Assembly (NCBI GenBank): GCA_016787755.1
Contig: JAEUUA010000025.1
Span: 372,001 to 436,000, forward strand
DNA length: 64,000 nucleotides
Direction of reading: 5' to 3'
From: Cyclobacteriaceae bacterium
Lineage (GTDB): Bacteria; Bacteroidota; Bacteroidia; Cytophagales; Cyclobacteriaceae
Shown here: positions 1 through 9,238 of the stretch, in pieces
Numbering within the stretch: position 1 is the stretch's first letter
How the letters are laid out: every line of letters starts with the position of its first letter
Position numbers and translations under genes: made by a program
The notes under the pieces: generated by a model
Database searches by the model: none
What the model saw: the letters and a program-made list of their open reading frames with translations, nothing else
Told to the model about the DNA's origin: nothing

Positions 1-213
1 CACAGTAAGCAGTGTTGTTTTTACAAATCGATTTTTATGTTGATCCAACCAGGTACGGCAAAGGGCCACAGTTGTGTCTGACGAGGCATCATCAGAAATA
101 ATCAGTTCAATGCTTGGATACGTTTGAGATTTTATACTCTCCAGTGTTTCGATTACAAAATCCGAAGAATTATACGTGGCTACTATTACGGAAACGTTTG
201 GCTGAGTTGTCAT
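1..213 (-). CDS. glycosyltransferase family 2, N-terminal part (cut by window edge)
   Basis: The minus strand reads 71 codons from an ATG at 213 with no stop before the window edge. The product starts MTTQPNVSVIVATYNSSDFV and continues with IELIISDDASSD, the nucleotide-sugar binding strand and first Asp pair of GT-A family 2 glycosyltransferases. It lies 46 bases downstream of the fucosyltransferase gene in the same orientation, so it is probably the next gene of the same polysaccharide operon. The acceptor and donor sugar cannot be read from this fragment, and the catalytic C-terminal half is outside the window. Confidence 0.88.
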   Translation of the reverse strand, partial: MTTQPNVSVIVATYNSSDFVIETLESIKSQTYPSIELIISDDASSDTTVALCRTWLDQHKNRFVKTTLLTV

Positions 214-259
214 AAATAAAAGAATCTGTGGAAGGGATTTAAAAATGTGTAGCTGATTC

Positions 260-1225
260 TCATTTGGTAAATCGCTTAACTAATTTTAAGGCAGAGGCTT
301 TGAACCGATTTGATTTTCGTTGATTTGTTAGTAAGTCGGCCTGCTGAATTTTTTCCATGCGATTATATTGACCAAAGCCATACCGGGGTGCACGCTTCGC
401 AGCCTCCAGATCCTGGTTAAAAATCTTTTCAAAAAAATGAAGTATCTCTCCTTCCCAATCGCGAGGAGTTAACCAGGGCAAAGAAAGTTTTTCCACATAG
501 GCATGTTCATCCGTATCAAGGCGAATGATTTCTTGAATGGCTGCCTCAAACGAAGGATAGCGCATCACATTCACCAACGAGGCTTCATTAAAATCAAGAT
601 GCAACAAAGGATTGCCCCAATACACCGGCATGGAGTTAACCGTCATGGGCTCCATAATTTTTTCGGTGGTATAGCCGGGTACGGAACTATTCTCCATCGC
701 CAACGTAAACTTATAGCCTTGAATAAAACTGATTTTATCGCCCACTGTAAATCCCAGATTATTCAAAAATTTTCCACCCGAGTCTATCCGTTTATATTCA
801 CTCAGTTGCTTAAAAAAAAGTTCTCGGGCCGGATGTGAATTGGTATTGTTTGAATATACAAAGTTGCAAAACTTCCGATTGAGCAATACATCTGCGTTCG
901 GCATTGCCTTGTTCGCAAGCGCCTCGTACCCTGGATAGATAACATACAAAGGAAAGCGAAGATAGCGATCATCAAAGTTCAGATAATGAAAGCCAAGTGC
1001 GTAATCGCATAAATTGAAATCAGGCACTACATTCTCACCTGTAAAACAAATTTTTATACAATCATGCTTTAAATGGGTCTGTCCATAGACAGAATAAAAC
1101 AAATAATCCGGATCAACCGACTCTACCACATTAAAGTGCTTTTGCAACAACCGCAAAAAATAATTATCCTTGGCCAAGTGTGGCCAAAAATCTGAAAATC
1201 CGATTTTTATTACTTTATCAGTCAC
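260..1225 (-). CDS. glycosyltransferase family 10 (alpha-1,3/4-fucosyltransferase-like)
   Basis: This 321-residue protein has the GT10 signature in its middle: YKFTLAMENSSVPGYTTEKI followed by a segment with PVYWGNP (about residues 170-205). In bacterial and eukaryotic fucosyltransferases this region binds GDP-fucose. The family transfers L-fucose from GDP-fucose to GlcNAc or Glc units. The assignment fits the gmd and fcl genes upstream in the same locus, which would make GDP-L-fucose. The C-terminal 30 residues are basic, as in membrane-associated bacterial enzymes. The start overlaps the end of the preceding GT2 gene by 4 bases. The linkage made is unknown. Confidence 0.9.
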   Translation of the reverse strand: MTDKVIKIGFSDFWPHLAKDNYFLRLLQKHFNVVESVDPDYLFYSVYGQTHLKHDCIKICFTGENVVPDFNLCDYALGFHYLNFDDRYLRFPLYVIYPGYEALANKAMPNADVLLNRKFCNFVYSNNTNSHPARELFFKQLSEYKRIDSGGKFLNNLGFTVGDKISFIQGYKFTLAMENSSVPGYTTEKIMEPMTVNSMPVYWGNPLLHLDFNEASLVNVMRYPSFEAAIQEIIRLDTDEHAYVEKLSLPWLTPRDWEGEILHFFEKIFNQDLEAAKRAPRYGFGQYNRMEKIQQADLLTNQRKSNRFKASALKLVKRFTK

Positions 1226-2199
1226 GCAGGGTAACGAAATTGTTTATAAAATTTTCTTACTCCCCTACATTCTTCACTTACGAGATTGGAATACCAGCCT
1301 GTAAGTTGAAAGATCCATGTCAATTCACGCTCTCTGCTCCATCTGCCCACGTTCATGAACGTGAGAATCACTAACCGAAGCATAGACTTTGCTAACAAAA
1401 TGAGGTTGTCAATTGTTGAATTAAATTTAACAGTAATCTGAAACAGATAAAGTTCAAGCACCGGGGCAGCGGAACGAAAACCCTTGAACAACTGATCCCT
1501 ATATGTTTCGGTTAACCGAAAGGATGGAATAAAGTGGGTAAAGGAAAGCCGGTCGTCAAAATACAAGCTGTAACCCATCAATAGCAACCGCATCGTATAT
1601 TCCGAATCACCACCGGATGTCATTGCACTGCCCTTCCTGTCGGTAAGCAAAGCAGGATGAATAGCATAGGCTTTTTCAAACAACGTTTTGCGCGATACCA
1701 GAGCTGCTCCTGTAAGCGCGCGTAGGTGAGAAACATCGCCCGATTGTTCTGCCGGGCGGCCAACCGCATAACCCCCTTGATATTTTTCAAACCAAACAGG
1801 CAACTCACCTTCAGTTGCAGGCACCCCTGTGCCGCACGCTGCACCAACCTGTGGATGCCTGGTCATCGTGTCAAAAGCACACTGTACAAAATTAGAGGCC
1901 AGCCAATTATCATCATCGCAAAAAATAAAATATTCAAAACGGGCAACAGCCACACCCCGGCTGCGCGCACTGCTTAACCCCGAAACCGGTTCATCAACAA
2001 CCTGAAACGTAGCGCGGGTAGAATGCCGGTTCCATTCCCGTAAGGCCACGGCTGCCGTGTCGTCAGTCGATGCATTGTTAACAATAATAACTTCCCAGGG
2101 TAAATCAACAGGCACTTCTTGCAAGGCCAAATGCTGAAGGGTATTTGCCAGCCGACTGGCACTGTTATAACAGCAAATAATAACGGAAACCCCGTTCAT
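1222..2199 (-). CDS. glycosyltransferase family 2
   Basis: The 325-residue protein begins MNGVSVIICCYNSASRLANT and carries VIIVNNASTDDT, a GLSSARSRG stretch and the FIFCDDDNW DxD-type metal site (about residues 90-100), the hallmarks of GT-A family 2 enzymes. A C-terminal hydrophobic stretch near LILLAKSMLRLVILTF could be membrane associated. It sits between the GT4 gene, 13 bases upstream, and the GT10 gene, which it overlaps by 4 bases, so translation is probably coupled. It likely adds one sugar of the repeat unit. The donor is not predictable from the sequence. Confidence 0.9.
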   Translation of the reverse strand: MNGVSVIICCYNSASRLANTLQHLALQEVPVDLPWEVIIVNNASTDDTAAVALREWNRHSTRATFQVVDEPVSGLSSARSRGVAVARFEYFIFCDDDNWLASNFVQCAFDTMTRHPQVGAACGTGVPATEGELPVWFEKYQGGYAVGRPAEQSGDVSHLRALTGAALVSRKTLFEKAYAIHPALLTDRKGSAMTSGGDSEYTMRLLLMGYSLYFDDRLSFTHFIPSFRLTETYRDQLFKGFRSAAPVLELYLFQITVKFNSTIDNLILLAKSMLRLVILTFMNVGRWSRERELTWIFQLTGWYSNLVSEECRGVRKFYKQFRYPA

Positions 2200-2212
2200 T
2201 TTATTTGGCTAT

Positions 2213-3382
2213 TTAAAACCACGCTCTTACTTTCCTTGCACCTTCCCTTACAAACTGGGGTATAAAGGGATAGTCTAATCGACCATCTCCCGGCAATCGT
2301 TTAAATTGGTAAGGTCGCTTAAGCTTTTTAAAATCACTAAACAATGAATAGTAGGCCTGTGCTCTTACACCTACCTCGTATTCCTGCTCCACCTTGAGTC
2401 TGGCCTTTTTGCTTTTCTCTTCCAATTGCTGCCGGTCTTCTTGCAGTTTACTAATTACTTCGGCAATAGATTGAAAATCACCCACGGGAACAATAAATCC
2501 ATTATCGTTTGTCACCACCTTTTCGATACCTGAATTAAACTTGTAAATAATGGGTACTAACCCTGCGCTCATGGCTTCCAGCAAGGCTACGGGTAATCCT
2601 TCCAGGTAGGAGGGCAATACAAAAATATCATGACCCACTGCAGTTTCAAAAACGTTAGCTGTTGTCTTTAAGGTTAAGAAGGTGAAATTAGCGCGCGCTG
2701 CCAGTGCTTTTATCAAATTCGTTTTTTCAGGTCCATCACCCACAATGGTCCATTCAACGTGTATGTTTTGATTCGTAAGAAGAGTATCTATTTTTTCAAG
2801 ATCGTATATTCCTTTGCCTTGATGCAACCGGGCAATAAAAAGCACCTTGAGGATTCGGGTGGGGTTTTCTTTGCGCACCTCCGGAGCCAGCACAATACCA
2901 TACGGCAAATAGTATATATCCTTCACGCGTGCAGCAGGTAGTCTTGATTTTAACTCATTGAAAAAAAATTCATTGTGGGCAATAAATACGTCAATCATAA
3001 ATTCATACCGCAACGCGTTGTCAAGATAAAGCGCATCATGACATACAAAACAAATTGTTTTATGCTTGCGCGGAAACATGCGCAACGCCATTAGTTCAGG
3101 TTCGTGATTAGTCATTACCACACCCGGCTTGCTGGATACGCACGCACTCAATTGTTTTGCAATGTCCATGTTCCACGAGCCTGACCAGCGAACGATTTGC
3201 TGTTCGCAAAAATTATTTTCAATAGCCAGCCTCGCATCCACATCATTGGTTTGGTCGGTGAGTATCCATTTCTTATGAAAGGCGTTAGAGCGGTCATGCG
3301 AGAGCAAGTTGGCGTAATAGCTTTGCACGCCACCCAGTTTATGCTGGCTAAACGCAATAAGTTCGGGCTGTTTACCTGACAT
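2213..3382 (-). CDS. glycosyltransferase family 4 (GT-B)
   Basis: The 389-residue GT-B fold protein has an N-terminal domain beginning MSGKQPELIAFSQHKLGGVQ. Its C-terminal Rossmann domain contains VLFIARLHQGKGI, IVGDGPEKTNL and LPSYLEGLPVALLEAMSAG, the E-x7-E region that binds the donor nucleotide in GT4 enzymes. It probably adds an internal sugar of the exported polysaccharide on the cytoplasmic face of the inner membrane. The gene lies 8 bases after the TylF-like methyltransferase gene and 13 bases before the GT2 gene in the same operon. Donor specificity is not inferable. Confidence 0.9.
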   Translation of the reverse strand: MSGKQPELIAFSQHKLGGVQSYYANLLSHDRSNAFHKKWILTDQTNDVDARLAIENNFCEQQIVRWSGSWNMDIAKQLSACVSSKPGVVMTNHEPELMALRMFPRKHKTICFVCHDALYLDNALRYEFMIDVFIAHNEFFFNELKSRLPAARVKDIYYLPYGIVLAPEVRKENPTRILKVLFIARLHQGKGIYDLEKIDTLLTNQNIHVEWTIVGDGPEKTNLIKALAARANFTFLTLKTTANVFETAVGHDIFVLPSYLEGLPVALLEAMSAGLVPIIYKFNSGIEKVVTNDNGFIVPVGDFQSIAEVISKLQEDRQQLEEKSKKARLKVEQEYEVGVRAQAYYSLFSDFKKLKRPYQFKRLPGDGRLDYPFIPQFVREGARKVRAWF

Positions 3383-3390
3383 GAACTACG

Positions 3391-4194
3391 CTAAGGTTTG
3401 AATACAATGCCTTGCCCGGTTGGAAGACTTAAAATAGAAACACCCTGCCGCACTGCAAACTCATCGAAGGCCAGCTTTTGATTAATGTGAGGCGGAAAGC
3501 CATAGTCATCAAGCACCATTACTCCCCCCCTTACTAATAATGGCCAAAAATAATCCGCTGCGGCAAGCTCCGGTTGCACGGCATTCATATCAATAGAGAG
3601 AAAAGCCACTGACTCGGGTTGACACTGCACTAATGTTTCCGGCACCCGGCCTTTTATAATAACAACCGGAAAATCTTTGAATGTAGCTACCACCTGATCA
3701 TGCACATTTTTGTAATGCGTTCCACCATACATGCCAATGCCTGCTTTGCGCTCAGCTTCTGTCATTTGTTCTTCGGGAAAACCTTCGAACGTATCGAGCA
3801 GAAAGAATTTCTTTCCTAATGTTTTAAACTCCGTGTACTCCACGATCGCGCGCGAATAGGCGCCTGTGTTTACCCCACACTCTACAAAATCTCCTGGCAA
3901 TTTTTTTACGTGATCGGCCATCCAACAGATAATGTACACGCGCCACTGCAACGTAAATCCTTCCCAGGGTTTTGTTGCCTGCGCTGCTGCATAGGCGCGG
4001 GCAAAGCGAGGCTCTGTAATAAAATCTGAATTATTACTGGTAGTCAGGCTGTCCGTATCGTAAGTGATTTTGCCAAGGTAATGATTGGGTCTTAGTTCGG
4101 ATAGTGGGGATATCTTTGAATAATTATCAATTATCCACCTTATTTTCAAGTAGAGTATTTTAAGCCTAACGAAAAAATAATTCTTCACATTCAT
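3391..4194 (-). CDS. TylF/MycF-like class I SAM-dependent methyltransferase
   Basis: The 267-residue protein has a class I SAM-binding motif DFVECGVNTGAYSRAI (about residues 105-120), then FFLLDTFEGFPEEQ and a late acidic motif VMVLDDYGFP. This pattern is typical of the TylF/macrocin O-methyltransferase family, which methylates sugar hydroxyls in a metal-dependent way. In a polysaccharide operon it would O-methylate a sugar of the chain, or act as a terminal capping enzyme that sets chain length; the latter is inference. Its start overlaps the end of the upstream acyltransferase gene by 4 bases. Confidence 0.82.
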   Translation of the reverse strand: MNVKNYFFVRLKILYLKIRWIIDNYSKISPLSELRPNHYLGKITYDTDSLTTSNNSDFITEPRFARAYAAAQATKPWEGFTLQWRVYIICWMADHVKKLPGDFVECGVNTGAYSRAIVEYTEFKTLGKKFFLLDTFEGFPEEQMTEAERKAGIGMYGGTHYKNVHDQVVATFKDFPVVIIKGRVPETLVQCQPESVAFLSIDMNAVQPELAAADYFWPLLVRGGVMVLDDYGFPPHINQKLAFDEFAVRQGVSILSLPTGQGIVFKP

Positions 4195-4811
4195 TTTTCT
4201 ATTTTTTTTATAAATCTTGCTGGATTTCCAGCGGCAATTGTATAATCAGAAACACTTTTTGTTACCACGCTACCAGCTCCTATAATTGATCTTTCTCCAA
4301 TTGTTACTCCCTTAAGAATAATCGCTTTTGCCCCAATCCAACAACCACTCAATAAATGAATCGGAATAGAGGGATGTTTACTCCAATCATGAATACCTTT
4401 CTTCCAATTTGCAACATCATTTTTACGAGTTTCAAAATCAATGCTGTGATTATCGCTGTCTTGAATTATGCAATCACTAGAAATAAGAATATCTGATTGA
4501 ATCTTAATTTCCTTTGAACACACTATCATGGTATTCTGACCAATATAGACGTTATCACCTATTTCAATTCTAGCTTCATTTGTCTCCAAAGAAATATAGC
4601 CTAGAATCAAGCAACCTTTGCCAATACTGATATAGGAATCTGGCGCTCTAGTTTTATCAATCATTGCCTTTATCATTGAGTCTTCGCCAAGAGAGTCAAT
4701 TACTGATTCCTTTTTAGGTTTACTTTTTAACCTAATGGAGCGATAAATATTGATAAGAACTGGAGGTAAAAAAAGTAATAATATTTTTTTCAATTTGATG
4801 AAATTTTCCAA
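4191..4811 (-). CDS. left-handed beta-helix (hexapeptide) acyltransferase
   Basis: The 206-residue protein has hexapeptide repeats from about residue 60 to 190, ending in the classic IILKGVTIGERSIIGAGSVV block and an AAGNPARFIKKI tail, as in serine or maltose O-acetyltransferases and WcaF/WbbJ-like enzymes. It probably O-acetylates a sugar of the chain with acetyl-CoA. The first 35 residues are unusually basic and hydrophobic. The start lies 22 bases inside the preceding wzt gene. The gene is clearly AT-richer than the ABC transporter genes beside it, a hint of separate acquisition. Confidence 0.85.
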   Translation of the reverse strand: MENFIKLKKILLLFLPPVLINIYRSIRLKSKPKKESVIDSLGEDSMIKAMIDKTRAPDSYISIGKGCLILGYISLETNEARIEIGDNVYIGQNTMIVCSKEIKIQSDILISSDCIIQDSDNHSIDFETRKNDVANWKKGIHDWSKHPSIPIHLLSGCWIGAKAIILKGVTIGERSIIGAGSVVTKSVSDYTIAAGNPARFIKKIEK

Positions 4812-6046
4812 TCAGTATTAAGAATTACACTGCCATAATTCTGACCTTCATACTGCGCAAGGTTTGAACCTGTATCAATTATTTGTATTTGACAAATATT
4901 TTCAATCACTTCATATACAATCGAGGAGGTGAAAACAGCAACGCGAAAATAGTAGGAATTAGGAGCAATAATCCCTTCGGGAAACCCCACCAAAACTTCA
5001 AAGGTGCTACTACTCACTCGTGTTAAATCATACACCGATGTTGACACATAATTACCGTATAAGTTTTGCAGTGTAACTGAAACCCGAAACTCGCTTAACT
5101 TCTGATTCAATTTAATTTTTGCTTTTAGAAAAATCTTTTCTTTAAAAGAAAATTCTTCTTTGGGTTGGCCTTCAGAATCCACCGTTAGCACTTCCTGAAA
5201 GTAAACCTGATTTTTGGAGGCTTCCGCAAAATATTTATTTGAACCTTCATTTTGCAAGCCACTGAGGTAGTTGTTGATAACGGTGGATGGATGACCGTAA
5301 CTACTTACGGTTCCATTTTTCAATTGTAATGCTTTAGTACAAATTTGAGCGATTGTACCCATTTGGTGACTTACCAATAAAACCGTTCTTCCTTCAGTTT
5401 TACTAACCTCATCCATCTTGCCAAAGCACTTCTTCTGAAACTCCGCGTCCCCTACAGCCAACACTTCATCCACCACTAATATTTCGGGCTCCAAATGTGC
5501 CGCTACGGCAAATGCCAGCCGCACATACATGCCACTGCTGTATCGCTTCACAGGGGTATCGATGTAGCGCTCCACTCCGGCAAAGGCCACGATCTCGTCA
5601 AACTTTTTGGTAATCTCTTGCTTGGCCATTCCCATAATGGCGCCATTTAAAAAAATATTTTCGCGGCCGGTTAAATCAGGATGAAAGCCCGTGCCTACTT
5701 CCAGCAAGCTGGCAATGCGCCCTTTTATTTTCACCTCCCCGCGGGTGGGTGAAGTGGTTCTGCTTAAAATTTTTAACAAGGTACTTTTGCCGGCCCCGTT
5801 GCGGCCAATAATACCCAACACTTCCCCGGCATTCACCTCAAACGAAATATCGTTAAGCGCCAACACAACGTCATTGTCGCTTTTCAGGGTGCGGTCATTC
5901 ACTTCGCCAATTTTTAAAAATGGGTCTTCCTTTCCCCGCACTTTGGTTATCCACCAGCGTTCAAGGTCACGCGAGAGTGTGCCTGTTCCTATCTGCCCTA
6001 ATTGATAGGCCTTTGAAAGATGTTCAACCCGGATTACTACACTCAT
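4790..6046 (-). CDS. wzt: ABC transporter ATP-binding protein for polysaccharide export (Wzt type)
   Basis: The 418-residue protein has an N-terminal ATPase with Walker A GIIGRNGAGKSTLLKIL (about residue 85), signature RYSSGMYVRLAFAVA and Walker B EILVVDEVLAVGD. About 160 C-terminal residues (260-418) form a beta-rich Wzt_C-like domain; in O9a-type O-antigen systems this domain binds the capped chain end. It powers export of an undecaprenyl-linked glycan across the inner membrane with Wzm, the gene just upstream that it overlaps by one base. An extended Wzt_C domain usually implies a terminally modified chain, which agrees with the methyl- and acyltransferases nearby. Confidence 0.92.
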   Translation of the reverse strand: MSVVIRVEHLSKAYQLGQIGTGTLSRDLERWWITKVRGKEDPFLKIGEVNDRTLKSDNDVVLALNDISFEVNAGEVLGIIGRNGAGKSTLLKILSRTTSPTRGEVKIKGRIASLLEVGTGFHPDLTGRENIFLNGAIMGMAKQEITKKFDEIVAFAGVERYIDTPVKRYSSGMYVRLAFAVAAHLEPEILVVDEVLAVGDAEFQKKCFGKMDEVSKTEGRTVLLVSHQMGTIAQICTKALQLKNGTVSSYGHPSTVINNYLSGLQNEGSNKYFAEASKNQVYFQEVLTVDSEGQPKEEFSFKEKIFLKAKIKLNQKLSEFRVSVTLQNLYGNYVSTSVYDLTRVSSSTFEVLVGFPEGIIAPNSYYFRVAVFTSSIVYEVIENICQIQIIDTGSNLAQYEGQNYGSVILNTDWKISSN

Positions 6047-6912
6047 TATATGGTATCAATAAAGGACCTTTCGGTCTTATTAAAAACGAGAACACCCAAC
6101 ACCGTTACCACGAGCGTAAACACCATGGAGTAACCGAGGCTTGCACTGGTAAATTCGCCCCGGCCTAAAAAACTATAGCGAAACGCTTCGATCAAGCCTG
6201 TCATAGGATGTAATTGAATAATCGTTTTGATGGACGCAGGTGCCGCACTGAGCGGATAAATTACGGTTGTGCCGTACATCAATAGCTGCACGCCAAAGGT
6301 TAGTAAGAAGGACAAATCTCGGTATTTTGTGGTGAGTGCCGTGATCATTAACCCGAGGCCAAATCCCATCAATGCCATCAGCAGCACCACTACTGGAAAC
6401 ACAAAAATTACCTGCCATTGAACCTGGAAGGCCGCGCCCTGCCAGCCGTAGTAAGCCATCACCACAAAAAATAATAACAACTGAACACCAAAGCGCACCA
6501 GGTTGCTCACTACAATGCTAAGGGGTGTAATCAGGCGAGGGAAATATACTTTCCCGAAAATGGCGACATTGTCTTTAAAGACGGTACTGGTTTTGGTGAG
6601 GCAATCAGCAAAATAATTCCAGGCGGTAATGCCGGCCAGGTAAAACAGCGGCTGCGGTAGCCCATCGGTACTAATGCCGGCCAGGTTACCAAACACAAAC
6701 ATAAACACAAGCGTTGTAAATACAGGCTGAATAAAAAACCAGAGCGGCCCTAGTATGGTTTGTTTATAAAAACTGACAAAATCACGTCTTACAAACAAGA
6801 TCAATAGATCCCGGTAATTCCAAAGCTCACGCACCGGTACACTCAGCAGGCTGGTCTTCGGTTTAAGAATGGTGGTCCATGTTTGCATTTCGGTGGGCAC
6901 CTTTTCTTTCAT
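6046..6912 (-). CDS. wzm: ABC transporter permease for polysaccharide export (Wzm type)
   Basis: The 288-residue ABC-2 type membrane protein begins with a cytosolic amphipathic part containing VRELWNYRDLLILFVRRDF, the gate-helix motif typical of Wzm/TagG/KpsM permeases. About six transmembrane segments follow between residues 60 and 280. It forms the channel through which the lipid-linked polysaccharide leaves the cytoplasm, with Wzt encoded directly downstream. The start overlaps the upstream aminotransferase gene by 4 bases (ATGA-type coupling). Confidence 0.92.
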   Translation of the reverse strand: MKEKVPTEMQTWTTILKPKTSLLSVPVRELWNYRDLLILFVRRDFVSFYKQTILGPLWFFIQPVFTTLVFMFVFGNLAGISTDGLPQPLFYLAGITAWNYFADCLTKTSTVFKDNVAIFGKVYFPRLITPLSIVVSNLVRFGVQLLLFFVVMAYYGWQGAAFQVQWQVIFVFPVVVLLMALMGFGLGLMITALTTKYRDLSFLLTFGVQLLMYGTTVIYPLSAAPASIKTIIQLHPMTGLIEAFRYSFLGRGEFTSASLGYSMVFTLVVTVLGVLVFNKTERSFIDTI

Positions 6913-8006
6913 AATGAAAACATATTTACGGACTGCACAACAGCGTTGATTTCTTCTTCCGTCATCACCGGGCTAATCGGCAAACTCAGTACTTCCTGAT
7001 GAATTTTTTCGGTGATTGGAAAGGTATCTTGATTCCATTCTTTATACGCGCGCTGTTTATGCGGGGGTATAGGATAATGGATAATGGTTTGAATGCCCAT
7101 TTTCTCTAAATGTTGTTGTAATGCTTCGCGTGCGGTGCATCGAACTACAAATAAATGCCACACATGCTCGCTCAGTGCCTGTGGTAGCACAACGTTAGCA
7201 TGGTTAATGTGTCGTAAATAATAATTTGCTATTTCTTGTCTACGCGCATTATCCCGATCAAGTCTTTTTAATTTAACCCGCAAGACAGCTGCCTGAATTT
7301 CATCCAGACGGGAATTTAACCCTTGCATTTCGTTTACATATTTTTGTCGCGAGCCATAATTGCCTAGCGCAGCAATTGTTGCTGCTAATGCGCTGTCTGA
7401 AGTAGTAACCGCTCCCGCATCGCCCAACGCCCCTAAATTTTTGCCGGGATAAAAGCTATGCCCGGCCGCATGACCGACTGCCCCTGTGCGGAAGTTGCCC
7501 GATCTACAACCAATAGCCTGCGCATTGTCTTCGATGAGTAATAAATTATATTTATCGACAAGCCTAGCGATTTCCGGATGCATACCATTTTGACCATACA
7601 GATGGACTAACAGAATGCCTTTCGTGTTTGCGGTAATTTTTTCTTCAACTTTGAAGGGATCAAGATTGAAGCTTTGAATATCTGGCTCTCCTAAGACTGC
7701 CTTTAATTTATTATCAGTAATGGCTAACATGGAAGCGATGTACGTATTTGCCGGCACAATGATTTCATCTCCTTCTTTTAATCTCCCCAATTCCAGATAT
7801 GCTTTGAAGATAAGCCGGAGGGCATCAAGACCGTTGGCTACTCCTACGGCATAAGGTGCGCCAACAAAAGCCGCATATTCTTTTTCGAATGCTGTTGCTT
7901 CCTCACCCAACAAATACCAACCTGACTGCACAACGCGCTGCACGGCAGCATCCAATTCGGGTTGAAACGAATCTGTAATTTTTTTTAGATCCAGAAATTT
8001 GATCAC
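6909..8006 (-). CDS. DegT/DnrJ/EryC1/StrS-family sugar aminotransferase (FdtB/QdtB-like)
   Basis: This 365-residue PLP enzyme has the family pattern: GVANGLDALRL, EIIVPANTYIAS, LLLIEDNAQAIG with Asp160 for the pyridine nitrogen, and SFYPGKNLGALGDAGAV with the Schiff-base Lys189. The sequence resembles the FdtB/QdtB subgroup that aminates C3 of dTDP-3-keto-6-deoxyhexoses. That role fits the two FdtA-type ketoisomerase genes upstream in the operon. It overlaps genes on both sides by 4 bases. The substrate stereochemistry is not predictable. Confidence 0.9.
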   Translation of the reverse strand: MIKFLDLKKITDSFQPELDAAVQRVVQSGWYLLGEEATAFEKEYAAFVGAPYAVGVANGLDALRLIFKAYLELGRLKEGDEIIVPANTYIASMLAITDNKLKAVLGEPDIQSFNLDPFKVEEKITANTKGILLVHLYGQNGMHPEIARLVDKYNLLLIEDNAQAIGCRSGNFRTGAVGHAAGHSFYPGKNLGALGDAGAVTTSDSALAATIAALGNYGSRQKYVNEMQGLNSRLDEIQAAVLRVKLKRLDRDNARRQEIANYYLRHINHANVVLPQALSEHVWHLFVVRCTAREALQQHLEKMGIQTIIHYPIPPHKQRAYKEWNQDTFPITEKIHQEVLSLPISPVMTEEEINAVVQSVNMFSL

Positions 8007-9238
8007 TTACCTTTAGTTAGAGATCCGGTGAAGAATAATTCCGCCCCTAAGCCGGGCATATGCTTAATCATTTTGTCCAAACCGTCCATCATCGCGTCAT
8101 TAATTATATTAACAGAAATCAATTGATGCATTTGCTTGTGACTAAACGGTTTAATAAAATAAGATCCTGATGCTATTGTATTGAACCCGTGAGCGTGAAA
8201 CAATTGATCAAATAATTCCTGATCAAAAACAACCCTTCGTTTAAATAGTACATCGTTGCCTGACATTTGATAGAGAGTATCAATGATTCCCATTTCCATG
8301 GCCAACAAACGATGAAACGACTTTGCATTAGGTACATAGGAATGAACAACCGTATGCGTTGTACAAACTCGTTTCAGGGCTTGTATAATCTGATCCGGAT
8401 TATCGATTTCATGTAAGAATCCACCGACTATAATGACATCAAATACCTCATCCTTCAGTTGCTCGATAACATCTTCAAAAAGACCATGTATAAAATTTAT
8501 GCGTTTATCATGCGCACCCAGTGCCTGTACCTGCTTAAAAAAAACATCTCTGGGCTCAATAATTGTCATTTTTTCAAAATCCGAGATTTGTGAAAATAAA
8601 GGCGTTGGCCCACTTCCAATTTCCAGAATACGTTGGTGCGGATTTGACTCTATTACTTCCAAAATTTTCTGGTAGCGATAGCCATGCAATACATGCTCGA
8701 ATTGCAAATTGGCATATTCTGATTCATAGTCATCCTTTGCCCCAAGCAGTAATTCCTTTTCAGCGTCTGTAAATTCACGAATTTTTTTTGCGGGCATACC
8801 GCCCACAATCGAGAAATCGGGAAATGACCGATTCACTACGCTTTTCGCTGCCACCACGCAATATTTCCCTAATGTGACTCCAGGTAAGATGACAGCCCCT
8901 GTGCCAATCCAGGTGTGATCTCCAATAGAAACCGGTTTTCGAACAATAGGCATTACCCGCTGCATGGCAGGCGAAGCATTTGGGCCTGAACCCGAAACGA
9001 TATTAACATTAGGCGCAATACTTACATGGGAACCAATAGTAATTTTTTCATTGAACCCATCTATAAAAGTGTTCATCCCTACATAGGAGTATTCCCCGAT
9101 CATTAAGGGATTTTTGGAATTGCCAAACAGGCTGCATCGCTTTGCAACTCTTACCTGGTTCCCCATATTGATATTGTTTATGGAACTCGATGGATGCACC
9201 ACAACATTTTCACCTAATTGAATATTTTCAATTTTCAT
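8003..9238 (-). CDS. fusion: hexapeptide acyltransferase + SAM methyltransferase
   Basis: The 411-residue protein has two parts. Residues about 1-160 are a left-handed beta-helix acyltransferase with VSIGDHTWIGTGAVILPGVT and a C-terminal VGGMPAKKIREF. Residues about 175-400 form a class I SAM methyltransferase with ILEIGSGPTPLF (motif I), VIIVGGFLHEID (motif IV) and a C-terminal barrel. The acyltransferase half could N-acylate the amino sugar made by the neighbouring DegT enzymes (FdtC/QdtC role), and the other half could methylate the same sugar. Both roles are inferred from position. It overlaps both neighbours by 4 bases. Confidence 0.85.
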   Translation of the reverse strand: MKIENIQLGENVVVHPSSSINNINMGNQVRVAKRCSLFGNSKNPLMIGEYSYVGMNTFIDGFNEKITIGSHVSIAPNVNIVSGSGPNASPAMQRVMPIVRKPVSIGDHTWIGTGAVILPGVTLGKYCVVAAKSVVNRSFPDFSIVGGMPAKKIREFTDAEKELLLGAKDDYESEYANLQFEHVLHGYRYQKILEVIESNPHQRILEIGSGPTPLFSQISDFEKMTIIEPRDVFFKQVQALGAHDKRINFIHGLFEDVIEQLKDEVFDVIIVGGFLHEIDNPDQIIQALKRVCTTHTVVHSYVPNAKSFHRLLAMEMGIIDTLYQMSGNDVLFKRRVVFDQELFDQLFHAHGFNTIASGSYFIKPFSHKQMHQLISVNIINDAMMDGLDKMIKHMPGLGAELFFTGSLTKGK

